DNA from: Tolypothrix tenuis PCC 7101
Lineage (GTDB): Bacteria > Cyanobacteriota > Cyanobacteriia > Cyanobacteriales > Nostocaceae
Assembly (NCBI RefSeq): GCF_002368295.1
Contig: NZ_AP018248.1
Location: 3,906,767-3,970,766, forward strand
DNA: 64,000 nt
Reading direction: 5' to 3'
A program made the position numbers and the translations under genes. The stretch's first letter is position 1. The number at the start of each line of letters is the position of its first letter. The notes under the pieces are model-generated. The model ran no database searches. It saw only the letters and a program-made list of their open reading frames with translations, and was not told where the DNA came from. This document shows, one piece after another, positions 51,555-60,607 of this stretch.

Positions 51555-52094
51555 AAAAGCTTGCTCTCATTCCTTAAGTTTATTAATCCTGCTAGCAAAT
51601 CTCTAATACCTTTTCGCTATAAGCCAGCGCCAAAAACACTTTCAGTAAAAGTTTGCAACCTATTTTGGCGCTTTTTTATCTCGAATTGGTATAACAAATA
51701 TTTTGGATGCTTCTTTATAAAAGTAATATTTATACTTTGTAAGTATCATCTATCAAAGTAGATATAGGTTAAATATATTCTTAAATCTCAAGTATTAGAA
51801 ATATATCCATATCAAGAGCAGAAAATAAATTATCAACACATATATTTATATATGTGTTGATGTCAGTTATATCTAGAAAATTCAAGGTTATGCTATGTAA
51901 ATAGGTGTTAGCCAATCAATCATTAAAATTATTTGTAGCGTCTAGCACAAATGATTTTATTGTTGCTAGTCTTTTTCTTAATTTACTAATAAAATTAGCC
52001 TGAGTCTGTTCGCTTGCGTACATAAGCAATTTAAATTTATATCTAGATGCGTTAATACGCATCCCCTGAATCATCTGTATCGCTCGTGGGGGGT
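51555..52094. other. AT-rich gene-free region upstream of the glf fusion
   Basis: No convincing gene. A 66-codon frame from 51561 has no ribosome site, and its product is basic and aromatic with no resemblance to a known family. TATATTTATATATGTG near 51840 is a local AT palindrome. Confidence 0.4.
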
Positions 52095-52120
52095 GGTGCG
52101 TTACGCTACGCTAACGCACC
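52095..52120. repeat. GGTGCGTTA/TAACGCACC palindrome
   Basis: Same palindromic repeat as at 22619, here with an 8-base loop. Confidence 0.65.
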
Positions 52121-52164
52121 CTACTGGACTAACTAGAGGCGATCGCATCACTAACTACTCTCAA

Positions 52165-52271
52165 CTTTTTTTCCTCGTAAGGGGTAAGTAATTTAAAACT
52201 CAATGTTTGGGCAATTTATAAATATTTCTTTTTAAAGTTTCCATCCCCGTGAGGGGTAAGTGATTGAAAAC
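52165..52271 (-). CRISPR. Orphan CRISPR remnant 1 (two repeats, one spacer)
   Basis: A good 35-bp repeat at 52237-52271 starts GTTTCCATCCCCGTGAGGGG on the plus strand and ends GATTGAAAAC. A degenerate copy lies at 52165-52199 (8 mismatches). The spacer is 37 bp (52200-52236). Orientation is opposite to the array at 53171. No cas gene in the window. Confidence 0.7.
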
Positions 52272-52310
52272 ACCCATAACCTACAAAATTCAATTTCTCA
52301 ATTATTAAGA

Positions 52311-52640
52311 AAGCAAAAGCAGATATTGCTTTCTCAAAATGCCCTTTTGCTTTCTCCTTTGATGATATTTAGTAAGCAAAAGCAGATATTGCTTTCTCAA
52401 AATGCGCTTTTGCTTTCTCCTTTGATGATATTTAGTAAGCAAAAGCAAATATTGCTTTCTCAAAATATCCGTTTGCTTTCTCATTTCAGTATATTCAGCA
52501 AGTAAAAGCAGATATTGCTTTCTCAAAATATCCGTTTGCTTTCTCATTTCGGTATATTCAGCAAGTAAAAGCAGATATTGCTTTCTCAAAATGTCCTTTT
52601 GCTTTCTCATTTCGGTATATTCAGCAAGTAAAAGCAGATA
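52311..52640 (-). repeat. 63-bp tandem repeat, 5.3 units
   Basis: Copies start at 52311, 52374, 52437, 52500, 52563 and 52626, exactly 63 bp apart. Each unit contains AAGCAAAAG and CTTTTGCTT arms. Because 63 is a multiple of 3, the minus strand stays open (52305-52685) as 21-residue repeats RKQYLLLLAEYTEMRKQTDI. Whether this is translated is unknown; no clear ribosome site. Confidence 0.85.
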
Positions 52641-52975
52641 TTGCTTTCTCCTTTGTGTCAGTGCATCACCGAACACCATCATCACTGTGTAGCCAAAGCT
52701 ATTAGAGATTTGCTAAAAGTACGTTAGCCGTTCGCGCTAGCGTTGGGTAGCAAAGAGAAGGCTTTTGCGGAGCGATCGCTCTTAATTTATATGCTAACTT
52801 TTATTATTGTTTTGGCTTTTGGTTTGTCTGTAATACTGAAAATTTAATGTTTCCGGCTTTCAAAATTCTAAGTGTTTTGTTATACTATTACTCAACATTA
52901 CAGTACCTCGAAAACTGAATATAACGTTTCCTGGTGAAAGTTAAAGTATTGGCTTTTACCTTTCACACGCAAATT

Positions 52976-53125
52976 TTTAGCGGGGGTATGCCAATGCTGG
53001 AAACCCTTATTCTTTCGTTGACCCCCGCGAATCGCTTACTGAGTAAGGCTTTAAGATGCTTGGCGTGGTGGCTTATTGTCAGTAAAGTATGCTTATTGAT
53101 AGTAAAATTAGACCCCCCGCTAAAA
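52976..53125 (+). promoter_or_regulatory. Possible CRISPR leader bounded by inverted repeats
   Basis: TTTAGCGGGGG at 52977 and CCCCCCGCTAAAA at 53113 are inverted copies; an inner GCGGGGGT pairs with ACCCCCGC. The block ends 45 bp before the first repeat of array 2, on the side opposite its degenerate terminal repeat, where a leader belongs. A 64-codon frame through it is not credible. Confidence 0.4.
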
Positions 53126-53315
53126 TGACACTTTCAAACCCAGTCATAGCAAGTGTTCTAAAAGGGTAGGGTTTTCAATTCATCACCCCTCACGGGGATG
53201 GAAACCTCGAGATATTATAGGGGTTAATAAAATTCCTATAACCCGTTTTCAATTCATCACCCCTCACGGGGATGGAAACCATACTTATAGGGATAGGGGG
53301 GAGGCATTCGCCATA

Positions 53316-53686
53316 TGTGTCAACTTAAGCTTAAAGCTATATACGGCGAGTGTTGTACAAATACCTCGCGCCCTCATCCCCTAACCCCTTCTCCCGCAGG
53401 AGAAGGGGAACTAAATTTCTTGCTCCCCTCTCCTGGTGGGCTACGGTGTACACACAAATCGGAGTTATTTTGAGATCCGGGTTTTACCCCCCTTAATCCC
53501 CCCTTGCCAAGGGGGGAAACAAGAAAATCTAGTTCCCTCCCCTTTCCAAGGGGAGGGTTAGGGTGGGGTAATTCGAGGAATGGTAGTGATGCGATAACTT
53601 GTGTGTACACCGTAGCCTGGTGGGAGAGGGGCTGGGGGTGAGGGCAGAACCTTGTCGCCAAGCAGGTTTCACGTTAAGTTGACACC
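53316..53686. repeat. Palindromic element family G, copy 2, split by a MITE
   Basis: Ends TGTGTCAACTTAAGC and ACGTTAAGTTGACACC. Apart from the inserted 175-bp MITE and its 9-bp duplication, it aligns closely with copy 1 at 46477. It sits inside CRISPR remnant 2. Confidence 0.75.
53441..53615. mobile_element. 175-bp MITE with perfect 17-bp TIRs and 9-bp target duplication
   Basis: Terminal repeats CTACGGTGTACACACAA and TTGTGTGTACACCGTAG are perfect inverses. CCTGGTGGG is present on both sides (53432-53440, 53616-53624) but only once in the intact copy at 46477. The interior has CCCCCCTTAATCCCCCCTTG and no gene. The transposase must act in trans. Confidence 0.9.
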
Positions 53687-53941
53687 AATGGGCATTCGCT
53701 TCCCTCGTTTTCAATTCATCACCCCTCAAGGGGATGGAAAGTTGTTAGGGATTCCATTTAACGTAGCAGTTACTATGCACATTATCCTGTCTGCTTTGTA
53801 ACTTCTTTGTCACCCTGTCGAGTATTTGATATAAAAAAATGAAGTATTCAAATTTGAACACTTCCTAAAAAGCATTGAGATATTTGGTATAGCTACTTCC
53901 GTGGTACTGATGATTGCAAGGACTCACATATATATCTGTCC

Positions 53942-54066
53942 TAATATTGCTCGGTTAAGAGATTTGAATTCAAAATTGGTTTTGGGGAAAAGGTTAAAGG
54001 TTAAGGGTTAAAGGTTTTTTCTTTCCCTTGAACCATTCCCCTTTCCCCCTTAACCCACAATTATTG
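53942..54066 (+). mobile_element. MITE family R, copy 4
   Basis: 125 bp, ends TAATATTGCTCGGTTAAG and CTTAACCCACAATTATTG. Flanked by ATATCTGTCC and ATATCTGTCG (9/10), consistent with a target duplication. Confidence 0.75.
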
Positions 54067-54076
54067 ATATCTGTCG

Positions 54077-54352
54077 TTACTTTTCTTTATTTGTACTTGA
54101 GCGAATAGCTTTATCTAAATCTCGCAGTAATTCTTCTTCTGCGTCTCGTTCTTGCTTGAGTTCGCGAACCATTTCTTGACTGGAGCCAATTAGCAAACCA
54201 GCAGCGCCACCGATAATGGCGTATTTTGCCGCCAAATCCTTATAAATTGGGCTTGTATAGGGGGAAGGAAGTAAATAGGCAATAATAAAACCTATTCCTG
54301 CGCCTAATAGTGCAGTGACAATTCCAGAGAAAGCGATCAGTTTGGCGTTCAT
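54077..54352 (-). CDS. Small conserved-looking membrane protein
   Basis: 91 residues, family not recognised. Two membrane helices (about 7-28 IAFSGIVTALLGAGIGFIIA and 44-60 YAIIGGAAGLLIGSS) and a charged, probably coiled-coil C-terminus (ELKQERDAEEELLRDLDKAI). The hydrophobic parts are glycine-rich like glycine-zipper proteins. The start is ATG with weak AGCAAA upstream. Single gene between repeat elements. Confidence 0.7.
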   Translation of the reverse strand: MNAKLIAFSGIVTALLGAGIGFIIAYLLPSPYTSPIYKDLAAKYAIIGGAAGLLIGSSQEMVRELKQERDAEEELLRDLDKAIRSSTNKEK

Positions 54353-54665
54353 TTGCTTTGCTCCGATACTTAAAACCCCTGTTATATCTTGTTTGGTTAA
54401 AGACTCATCATAAAGACTATGGGGAGCAAGGGGAAACAGAGAAACTCTGTTTTTGCACAGATGCCCGTATCATGATTAATTAACCAGACTTGATATGAAA
54501 TTATTGGGGTACACTTTCATTGTCTCAGTGTATTTCTCAGTCGGATCTGAATCTTTAAAATTTTTTAATCAGCTGATATGGGTTTAGAGTTAGGTGTGTT
54601 AAGTACGGAGTCGGCATAATAGAAATTTGCGATCGCTCTTGGCTAGGATTTCAATATCATCTAGC
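54353..54665. other. Spacer without recognisable features
   Basis: AT-rich, one HIP1-like GCGATCGC site near 54630. No gene or repeat family seen. Confidence 0.35.
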
Positions 54666-54829
54666 TGGGGTTAAGCTTATTAGTGATTGATTTGTGACTG
54701 ATTAAAGAAGCCAGAAGAATTGGGGGATTCTCCCCCAAACCCCCGATTGGGTGACGGTTGCGTCCCCCAAACCCCCTCCAAAATGATTGTTCGGTTTTTT
54801 GTTGAGTAAGTAGTTTTTTGGGTTTGTTA
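54666..54829 (+). repeat. Dispersed repeat, family A copy 4
   Basis: From GGGGTTAAGCTTATTAG through AGAATTGGGGGATTCTCCCC and GGTGACGGTTGCGTCCCCCA to TAGTTTTTTGGGTTTG. Same orientation as copy 1. Confidence 0.75.
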
Positions 54830-54867
54830 AGCTAAACCACATCTAATTTGCACAATCTGAAATTGTA

Positions 54868-55038
54868 TTGTCAACTTAAGGTGAAACCCCCTTGGTTGCA
54901 AGGTTTCGCCCTCACCCCCAGCCCCTCTCCCTGTGGGAGAGGGGAGCAAGAGATTTAATTCCCCTTCTCCCGGGGGAGAAGGGGTTAGGGGATGAGGGCG
55001 CGAGGTATTTGTACAACGCCTGCCCAATATATGCAAGT
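54868..55038. repeat. Palindromic element family G, copy 3
   Basis: Begins TTGTCAACTTAAGGTGAAAC, continues GGTTGCAAGGTTTCGCCCTC and CGCGAGGTATTTGTACAACG. The distal end is degenerate (GCAAGTT). Confidence 0.65.
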
Positions 55039-55156
55039 TAAATATGGAATAGCTGATCAATTAATTTTCTTCACTGAACTGTATTTTAATATCACCAGTC
55101 ACAAGAGCGATCGCAAACCATGTTTTGAGCCAATTAGAATTTTCTCCCTCTGCTTT

Positions 55157-55280
55157 CAATGCTTGTGGGTTAAGGGGGAAAGGGGAATGGGAAATGGGAA
55201 AGAAAAACCTTTAACCCTTAACCCTTAACCTTTTCCCCAAAACCAATTTTGAATTCAAATCGCTTAACTGAGCAGTATTG
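55157..55280 (-). mobile_element. MITE family R, copy 5
   Basis: 124 bp in inverse orientation; ends CAATGCTTGTGGGTTAAGG and CTTAACTGAGCAGTATTG. Flanks CTCTGCTTT and CTCTGCTCC agree at 7 of 9 positions. It ends 13 bp from the RND pump stop codon. Confidence 0.7.
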
Positions 55281-55292
55281 CTCTGCTCCCAT

Positions 55293-58200
55293 TTACCTGG
55301 AATCACCGGAACCGCGCTCATCACTACTTCCTACCGCAGCCGCTACTTGTTCCTCTTGTATATCAGAGTTAGGCGATTTGGTTTGATGAGCAGGTTTGCG
55401 TTTTAAGAAGCGTTCTTCTAAATTCTTGATGATCACATACAAAACTGGCACAATTAGCAAACTTAAGACGGTTGATACTAGTAATCCCCCAAATAATGCT
55501 GTTCCTAATGACCAACGGGAGGCGGAACCTGCACCGGAGGCGACGACGAGAGGGAAGAATCCCAGCAATGAGGCGCTGGAAGTCATGACAATTGGTCGAA
55601 ATCGCTCTTGGGCGGCTGTTAAGGCTGCTTGGGTAATTGTCATTCCTTGCTCAAAGGCTTGGTTGGCAAACTCGACAATTAAAATGGCGTTTTTGGAGGC
55701 GAGTCCGATCAACATTACTAAGGCGACGTTGGCGTAGACATCGTTTACCAAACCGCGCAATGATAGCGCACTCAACGCCCCTAACAAGGCTAAGGGTACG
55801 GTTAACAGAATAATTGCTGGGTCAACATAACTTTCATATTGAGCAGCTAAGGTGAGAAAGACCATAATAATCCCGAAGCCGAAAATTAGAATCCCCAAGT
55901 TACCTGCGGATAACTCTTCCCTGGCGGTTCCTGTCCAATCGCTACCTACGCCTGGTAATGCGGTGGCGGTTACTGTTTGCTGCATTGATTGGATTGCTTG
56001 TCCGCTACTGTAACCCTGCGCTTCTCTACCTTGGATACTGATGGAACGGAAGCCGTTGTAATGAGAGATCACAGATGGCCCTGTAATGGGTGTGAGTTTG
56101 GCTACTTCACTCAAGCGCACCATTTGATTGTTTGCCGATCGCACATAAAGTTGATTAATATCATCAGGCGATCGCCTATAGTTGCCCTCAGCTTGTACAT
56201 AAACGCGATAGCTCTGCTGTCCCAAGGTAAAATCATTGACATACTGGGAACCGATGGCTGCGCCTAAGGTGTTGATAGCTTGTTGAAAATCAACATTGAG
56301 TGCTTCTAGGCGATTGCGATCGAAGTCGATTTGAAACTGGGGTGTACTGGCGGTAAACTGCGTAAACACACCACCAGCTAGGGATGGTTGCTGGTTGGCT
56401 TGAGCAATCACCGCTTGGGCGTTGGCGAAGAAGTCATCTATTGTTAATCTGCCATTGGTGCGGTCTTCTAGTTGTAATTCAAATCCCCCCAAGGTACTAA
56501 AACCTTGAATTGGTGGGGGATTGACTGCGGTGATAATTGCTTCTGGGATGGTTTGAAATGCGCCATTAATTCGCTTTAAAATTGCTGAGGCGCTTTGGTT
56601 TGGGTTGGTGCGTTCCTCCCAAGGTTTCAGTTTGGCAAAGAAGACACCGCGATTTGAGCCGCTACCAGCAAAACCAAATCCGGAAGTTGCAAAAACATTC
56701 TCAACTTCTGGTTCTTTTTGCAGAACTTGTTCAAGTTTGGTAATTACCTGATCTGTATAGTTGAGGGCGACTCCATCGGGGCCTTGAATAATCCCTAAGA
56801 CAATACCCTGGTCTTCATTAGGTACAAATCCGGTGGGGACATGGGTGAACATAAAATAAGTCCCAAATAATCCCACCACAAACAAGGCGACGACAGCATA
56901 ACGCAGGCGAATTAAAAAACGGACGATCGCCAGAAATCTATCGATAATCCATGCCAAAATCTGATTGAATTTGGTAAAAAACCAGCCCAAGGGGCCACGT
57001 TTGGGTTGCGGTGGACGCAGCAGAATTGCTGCCATACTGGGACTGAAGGAAAGGGCGTTAAAGGTGGAAATGGCGATGGAGAAGGCAATGACTAAGGCGA
57101 ACTGCTGATACATTTTCCCGGTAGAACCTGGGAAAAATGCCACCGGAATAAACACCGCCATCAATACCAGCGATGTTGCAACTACCGCCCCTGTTAGTTC
57201 TTCCATTGCTTCAAAGGAAGCTTGCAGGGGCCTAACTCCCTGTTCAATTTTACGAGCGATCGCTTCCACAACGATAATCGCGTCATCCACAACTAACCCT
57301 GTGGCTAAGATTAAGCCAAATAAAGTTAAATTGTTGAGGGAAAATTTGAATATGTAAGCAAATGCTAATGCGCCAACTAGGGAAACCGGAATTGCCACGA
57401 TGGGAATAATTGTGGCGCGCCAGTCTTGGAGAAACAGAAAAATCACCAAGACAACCAGAAAAATTGCTTCCGCCAGAGTTTTCACTACTTCTTCTAGAGA
57501 AGCTTGCACAAACCCCACAGTATCGTAAACTACTTTGGTTTTTAATCCGGGTGGAAACTCTTTGCTTAACTCCTCCATCTGCGCTTCAATGTTTTTCGCC
57601 ACATCTAGCGCATTACTTCCCGGCGACTGATAAATTGCTAGCCCAATCGCAGGTTTACCGTTATTTCTAGCATTACTGGCGTAAGTCTCCGAGCCGAGTT
57701 CCGCACGTCCCACATCTCGGAGTTTTATTAAATCTCCATTACTCCCCGCTTTAATTACCAGGTTCTCAAACTCCGACGCATTTTGAAACTGACCATTTAC
57801 CCGCAGGGGAATTTCATAGCTTTGACCTGGGGGTATGGGTGCTTGTCCGATAGTTCCAGCCCCAGCGAGAATATTTTGCGATCGCAGTGCTGTGGCTACA
57901 TCTGCTACGGTTAACTGACGACTCGCCAAGGCATTGGGATCGAGCCACAACCGCATGGCATAGCGTTTTTCACCAAAAATCGTCAAATCACCGACTCCTG
58001 GCGTTCGCAGCAGTTGATCGCGTAAATTTAGGTCAATATAGTTACTAATAAATAGCGGATCGTACTCGTTATTTTCGGCATAGAATGTATACACCAACAA
58101 AATACTTGTGGAAGCCGTTTGTGCTGTCACGCCAAGTTGCTGCACGCTGGTTGGTAAGCGGGGTGTCGCCCTGGCGATGCGATTTTGGACGTTAACCTGA

Positions 58201-58517
58201 GCAATATTTTTATCAGTTTCTGCACCGAAATATACTGAAATTTGACTGCTGCCGGCAGAACTGTTCGAGGTCATGTATTGCATACCCTCGACACCGTTAA
58301 TTTGCCGCTCTAGGGTTGTAGTAACGGCACTTTCAACGGTGGCAACATCTGCCCCTGTATAGTTCGCTGATACCTGAACCCGAATTGGGGCAATATCTGG
58401 CAGATAATTAAGCGGTAGTAGCGGAATACACAGGCACCCCAAAAGCAGAATCACTAGGGTACAAACGGTAGTTAATACCGGGCGTTTGATAAAATTGTTC
58501 GCGATCGACACGCTCAA
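55293..58517 (-). CDS. RND efflux pump inner-membrane transporter (HAE1 family)
   Basis: 1074 residues, full length for AcrB-type pumps. N-terminal IANNFIKRPVLTTVCTLVIL is the first helix. Two large periplasmic porter domains lie between helices 1-2 and 7-8. The proton-relay acids are in ILATGLVVDDAIIVVEAIAR (helix 4), and FPGSTGKMYQQFALVIAFSI follows. The C-terminal block GLASKNAILIVEFANQ is typical of HAE1. The protein ends in a soluble charged tail. It exports hydrophobic or amphiphilic compounds with an adaptor and an outer-membrane factor. The adaptor gene ends 11 bp upstream, so they form an operon; no TolC-like gene is present in the window. Confidence 0.95.
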   Translation of the reverse strand: MSVSIANNFIKRPVLTTVCTLVILLLGCLCIPLLPLNYLPDIAPIRVQVSANYTGADVATVESAVTTTLERQINGVEGMQYMTSNSSAGSSQISVYFGAETDKNIAQVNVQNRIARATPRLPTSVQQLGVTAQTASTSILLVYTFYAENNEYDPLFISNYIDLNLRDQLLRTPGVGDLTIFGEKRYAMRLWLDPNALASRQLTVADVATALRSQNILAGAGTIGQAPIPPGQSYEIPLRVNGQFQNASEFENLVIKAGSNGDLIKLRDVGRAELGSETYASNARNNGKPAIGLAIYQSPGSNALDVAKNIEAQMEELSKEFPPGLKTKVVYDTVGFVQASLEEVVKTLAEAIFLVVLVIFLFLQDWRATIIPIVAIPVSLVGALAFAYIFKFSLNNLTLFGLILATGLVVDDAIIVVEAIARKIEQGVRPLQASFEAMEELTGAVVATSLVLMAVFIPVAFFPGSTGKMYQQFALVIAFSIAISTFNALSFSPSMAAILLRPPQPKRGPLGWFFTKFNQILAWIIDRFLAIVRFLIRLRYAVVALFVVGLFGTYFMFTHVPTGFVPNEDQGIVLGIIQGPDGVALNYTDQVITKLEQVLQKEPEVENVFATSGFGFAGSGSNRGVFFAKLKPWEERTNPNQSASAILKRINGAFQTIPEAIITAVNPPPIQGFSTLGGFELQLEDRTNGRLTIDDFFANAQAVIAQANQQPSLAGGVFTQFTASTPQFQIDFDRNRLEALNVDFQQAINTLGAAIGSQYVNDFTLGQQSYRVYVQAEGNYRRSPDDINQLYVRSANNQMVRLSEVAKLTPITGPSVISHYNGFRSISIQGREAQGYSSGQAIQSMQQTVTATALPGVGSDWTGTAREELSAGNLGILIFGFGIIMVFLTLAAQYESYVDPAIILLTVPLALLGALSALSLRGLVNDVYANVALVMLIGLASKNAILIVEFANQAFEQGMTITQAALTAAQERFRPIVMTSSASLLGFFPLVVASGAGSASRWSLGTALFGGLLVSTVLSLLIVPVLYVIIKNLEERFLKRKPAHQTKSPNSDIQEEQVAAAVGSSDERGSGDSR

Positions 58518-58528
58518 GTCTCCTGGAT

Positions 58529-59842
58529 TTAGGATTGGGGTTGAATGGGTGTGCCTTCTCTCAGTTTGAGAATGCCAGAGGTAACAATTGTTTCGCCTGG
58601 TTTAAGTCCTTCCAGAACTTGATAATTCGTTCCTTGAATATCACCAAGACGTACTAAACGCTGATGCACAATTTGCTGTGGCTTGTCGTTAACAGTTGTG
58701 TTTTCTGTGACAAAGACAAAACTTTGTCCACCAATCCGAGAAATAGCAACAGTGGGAATTAATATCCCTGGTTGGCGATTCCAAATAATCCGCGCCTGCA
58801 CATATTGCCCATCGCGCAATCTTCCTGGGGAATTATTAAAACGTGCCTTGCTTAAAATTGATTGTTGATTAGAACTAACTGTAGGAGAAATATAGTTAAT
58901 TGCCCCCGTACCAATTACTTGCTGCGTCGTTGGCTCGACTAACTGCACAGGTAAACCAACTCGCAGTTGCTTCAAGCGATTGGAAGGTACAGAGAGATTT
59001 AAATCCAGGGCATCATTTTGAATAATTGTGGTGATAGTTTGCCCAGTGGAGACATAATCCCCAATTTTTACAGGAAATTCACCGACTATGCCATTAATCG
59101 GTGATACTACACGTTTAAGATTCACATTTACTTGCGCCGCCGCCGTACCCGCTTGGGCTTGGCGAATATTCGCCTGGGCTTGCCTAATGCCAGCATTAGC
59201 AGCAGCAACTTCCTTATCTGCGGCTTGTAAATCTGCGATCGCAGCTTGTACATTATTCCTGGCAATATCTAACTGCTGTGTTGCCAATGCTCCTTCACTG
59301 ACTAATTGTTGGGTGCGGTTCAATTGGGTTTGCTGGAGCTGAAGATTTGCTGCTACCTTCGTACGCTGTGCCTGGGCTTGTTGTAGCTGTGCTTGGGCTG
59401 TTTTTAACCCTGCTTGGGCAGCATTAGCGGCGGCGATGGAACTGGCAACATTCGCCTGAGTCTGATCCAAACTCAAAGATGCGATTGGTGTTCCCTTCTG
59501 CACCCTTTGCCCGCTAGATACGAGAATATTTTCAATTCGCCCCTGAATTTGCGGTTGTAGCGTCACTTTTTGCTGTGCTTCTAAGGCTCCCACAAAATTT
59601 GTACTTTCTTCAGTTGTGCTAGTGCCAACTTGCTGAACTTTCACTGGTAATGCTGCATTTTTAGCACCTGCGGCGGGAGCAGATTGAGTGGGAGCAGCTG
59701 CACGCTGATTACCAAAACGAGAAAACACAGTCATCCCGCCAATAGCTAAGACTATACCCAGCCCTAACCCTACCAGCAGCCCTTGCTGTCCTGAAAGCCT
59801 TCTGAAAGCGGAATTATTGATTTTAGGATTAGGAGTTTCCAT
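58529..59842 (-). CDS. RND efflux periplasmic adaptor (membrane fusion protein)
   Basis: 437 residues. Single N-terminal membrane anchor (LLVGLGLGIVLAIGGMTVF, about 20-42) rather than a lipobox. Lipoyl halves flank a long alanine/glutamine-rich coiled-coil hairpin (about 130-240, for example QAGLKTAQAQLQQAQAQRTK). The beta-barrel follows with VVSPINGIVGEFPVKIGDYV, then PSNRLKQLRVGLPVQLVEP. It bridges the RND pump to an outer-membrane channel. It is first gene of the operon and begins in a spacer rich in mobile repeats. Confidence 0.95.
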   Translation of the reverse strand: METPNPKINNSAFRRLSGQQGLLVGLGLGIVLAIGGMTVFSRFGNQRAAAPTQSAPAAGAKNAALPVKVQQVGTSTTEESTNFVGALEAQQKVTLQPQIQGRIENILVSSGQRVQKGTPIASLSLDQTQANVASSIAAANAAQAGLKTAQAQLQQAQAQRTKVAANLQLQQTQLNRTQQLVSEGALATQQLDIARNNVQAAIADLQAADKEVAAANAGIRQAQANIRQAQAGTAAAQVNVNLKRVVSPINGIVGEFPVKIGDYVSTGQTITTIIQNDALDLNLSVPSNRLKQLRVGLPVQLVEPTTQQVIGTGAINYISPTVSSNQQSILSKARFNNSPGRLRDGQYVQARIIWNRQPGILIPTVAISRIGGQSFVFVTENTTVNDKPQQIVHQRLVRLGDIQGTNYQVLEGLKPGETIVTSGILKLREGTPIQPQS

Positions 59843-59949
59843 TAGTGCAACCTTCCACTACCCAAGCAAAATTAATTAGATGTAATCGGTAACTGACAGC
59901 GTTGTTCAGATAAATGACGTACACAGGTAGGGGCACGGCATTACACAGT

Positions 59950-60136
59950 GGTGTCAACTTAAGGTGAAACCCGCTTGGTTGCAAGGTTTCGCCCTCACCC
60001 CCAGCCCCTCTCCCACAGGGAGAGGGGAGCAAGAGATTTAGTTCCCCTTCTCCAGGGGGAGAAGGGGTTAGGGGATGAGGGCGCGAGGTATTTGTACAAC
60101 GCCCGCCCTATGTAGCTTTTAGCGTAAGTTGACACC
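59950..60136. repeat. Palindromic element family G, copy 4
   Basis: 187 bp from GGTGTCAACTTAAGGTGAAA to CGTAAGTTGACACC, inverted relative to copy 1. Flanked by GGGGCACGGCATT and GGGCATTGCAGTGCCC, as copy 1 is. Confidence 0.75.
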
Positions 60137-60246
60137 GATGGGCATTGCAGTGCCCTTACAATTATCTGTACTTCGCCAACTTGACAATCTGCTGTATTTA
60201 TTAACTAGTTATTCATCGTCAAATTTATGTGAATTTGCTGGGGTTC

Positions 60247-60276
60247 AGCTCCCCGACTTCTTGAAGTCGGGGAGCT
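60247..60276. repeat. Hairpin, repeat family H
   Basis: AGCTCCCCGACTTC and GAAGTCGGGGAGCT pair perfectly (14 bp) around TT. It is not directly after a gene. Confidence 0.7.
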
Positions 60277-60387
60277 CGCAGCCCAACATTATTAACGCAA
60301 CAGCCTTTTAAAGCGGAACAATTAATTATTAGCTGATCTAAATAATTAATCCTCCCACCTGAGTAGGAAAATATTCACCTCAACTCT

Positions 60388-60522
60388 CAATACTTGTCGG
60401 TTAAGGGGAAAAGGGGCAAGAAAAAATCTTTAACCCTTAGCCTTTCTCCTGCGGAGACGCTACGCGAACACCTTTTCCCTAAACCAAATTAAGAGTTTAA
60501 AATCCTTAACCGAGCAGTATTG
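60388..60522 (-). mobile_element. MITE family R, copy 6, with 10-bp target duplication
   Basis: 135 bp, inverse orientation; ends CAATACTTGTCGGTTAAGG and CCTTAACCGAGCAGTATTG. CCTCAACTCT flanks it perfectly on both sides. The interior carries an extra GCGGAGACGCTACGCGAAC interspersed repeat. Confidence 0.8.
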
Positions 60523-60607
60523 CCTCAACTCTGGACAACAGAATTCGCTTTTGTACTCCCAATCAGTGCATCCATACTCCAAACATCTGACGAGCCTGCA
60601 AAAGCCT

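Larger units (their letters stand above)
53171..53741 (+). CRISPR. Orphan CRISPR remnant 2, interrupted by mobile elements
   Basis: Two identical 35-bp repeats (53171-53205, 53245-53279) beginning GTTTTCAATTCATCACCCCT and ending GGGGATGGAAAC, with a 39-bp spacer. A third repeat with two changes, including the last base, lies at 53707-53741. The 427-bp interval before it is filled by a family G element and is about ten times a normal spacer. The degenerate last repeat marks the leader-distal end. Confidence 0.85.

Noticed and set aside
52934..53128. 64-codon plus-strand frame before CRISPR remnant 2
   Set aside because: Lies within the inverted-repeat block that looks like a CRISPR leader; composition is not protein-like beyond a chance hydrophobic run.
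53374..53729. Pro/Leu/Ser-rich minus-strand frames (e.g. LTPSPSPT, PPGEGSKKF)
   Set aside because: These are translations of the family G palindromic element and the inserted MITE, as the matching frames near 54827 and 59829 confirm.
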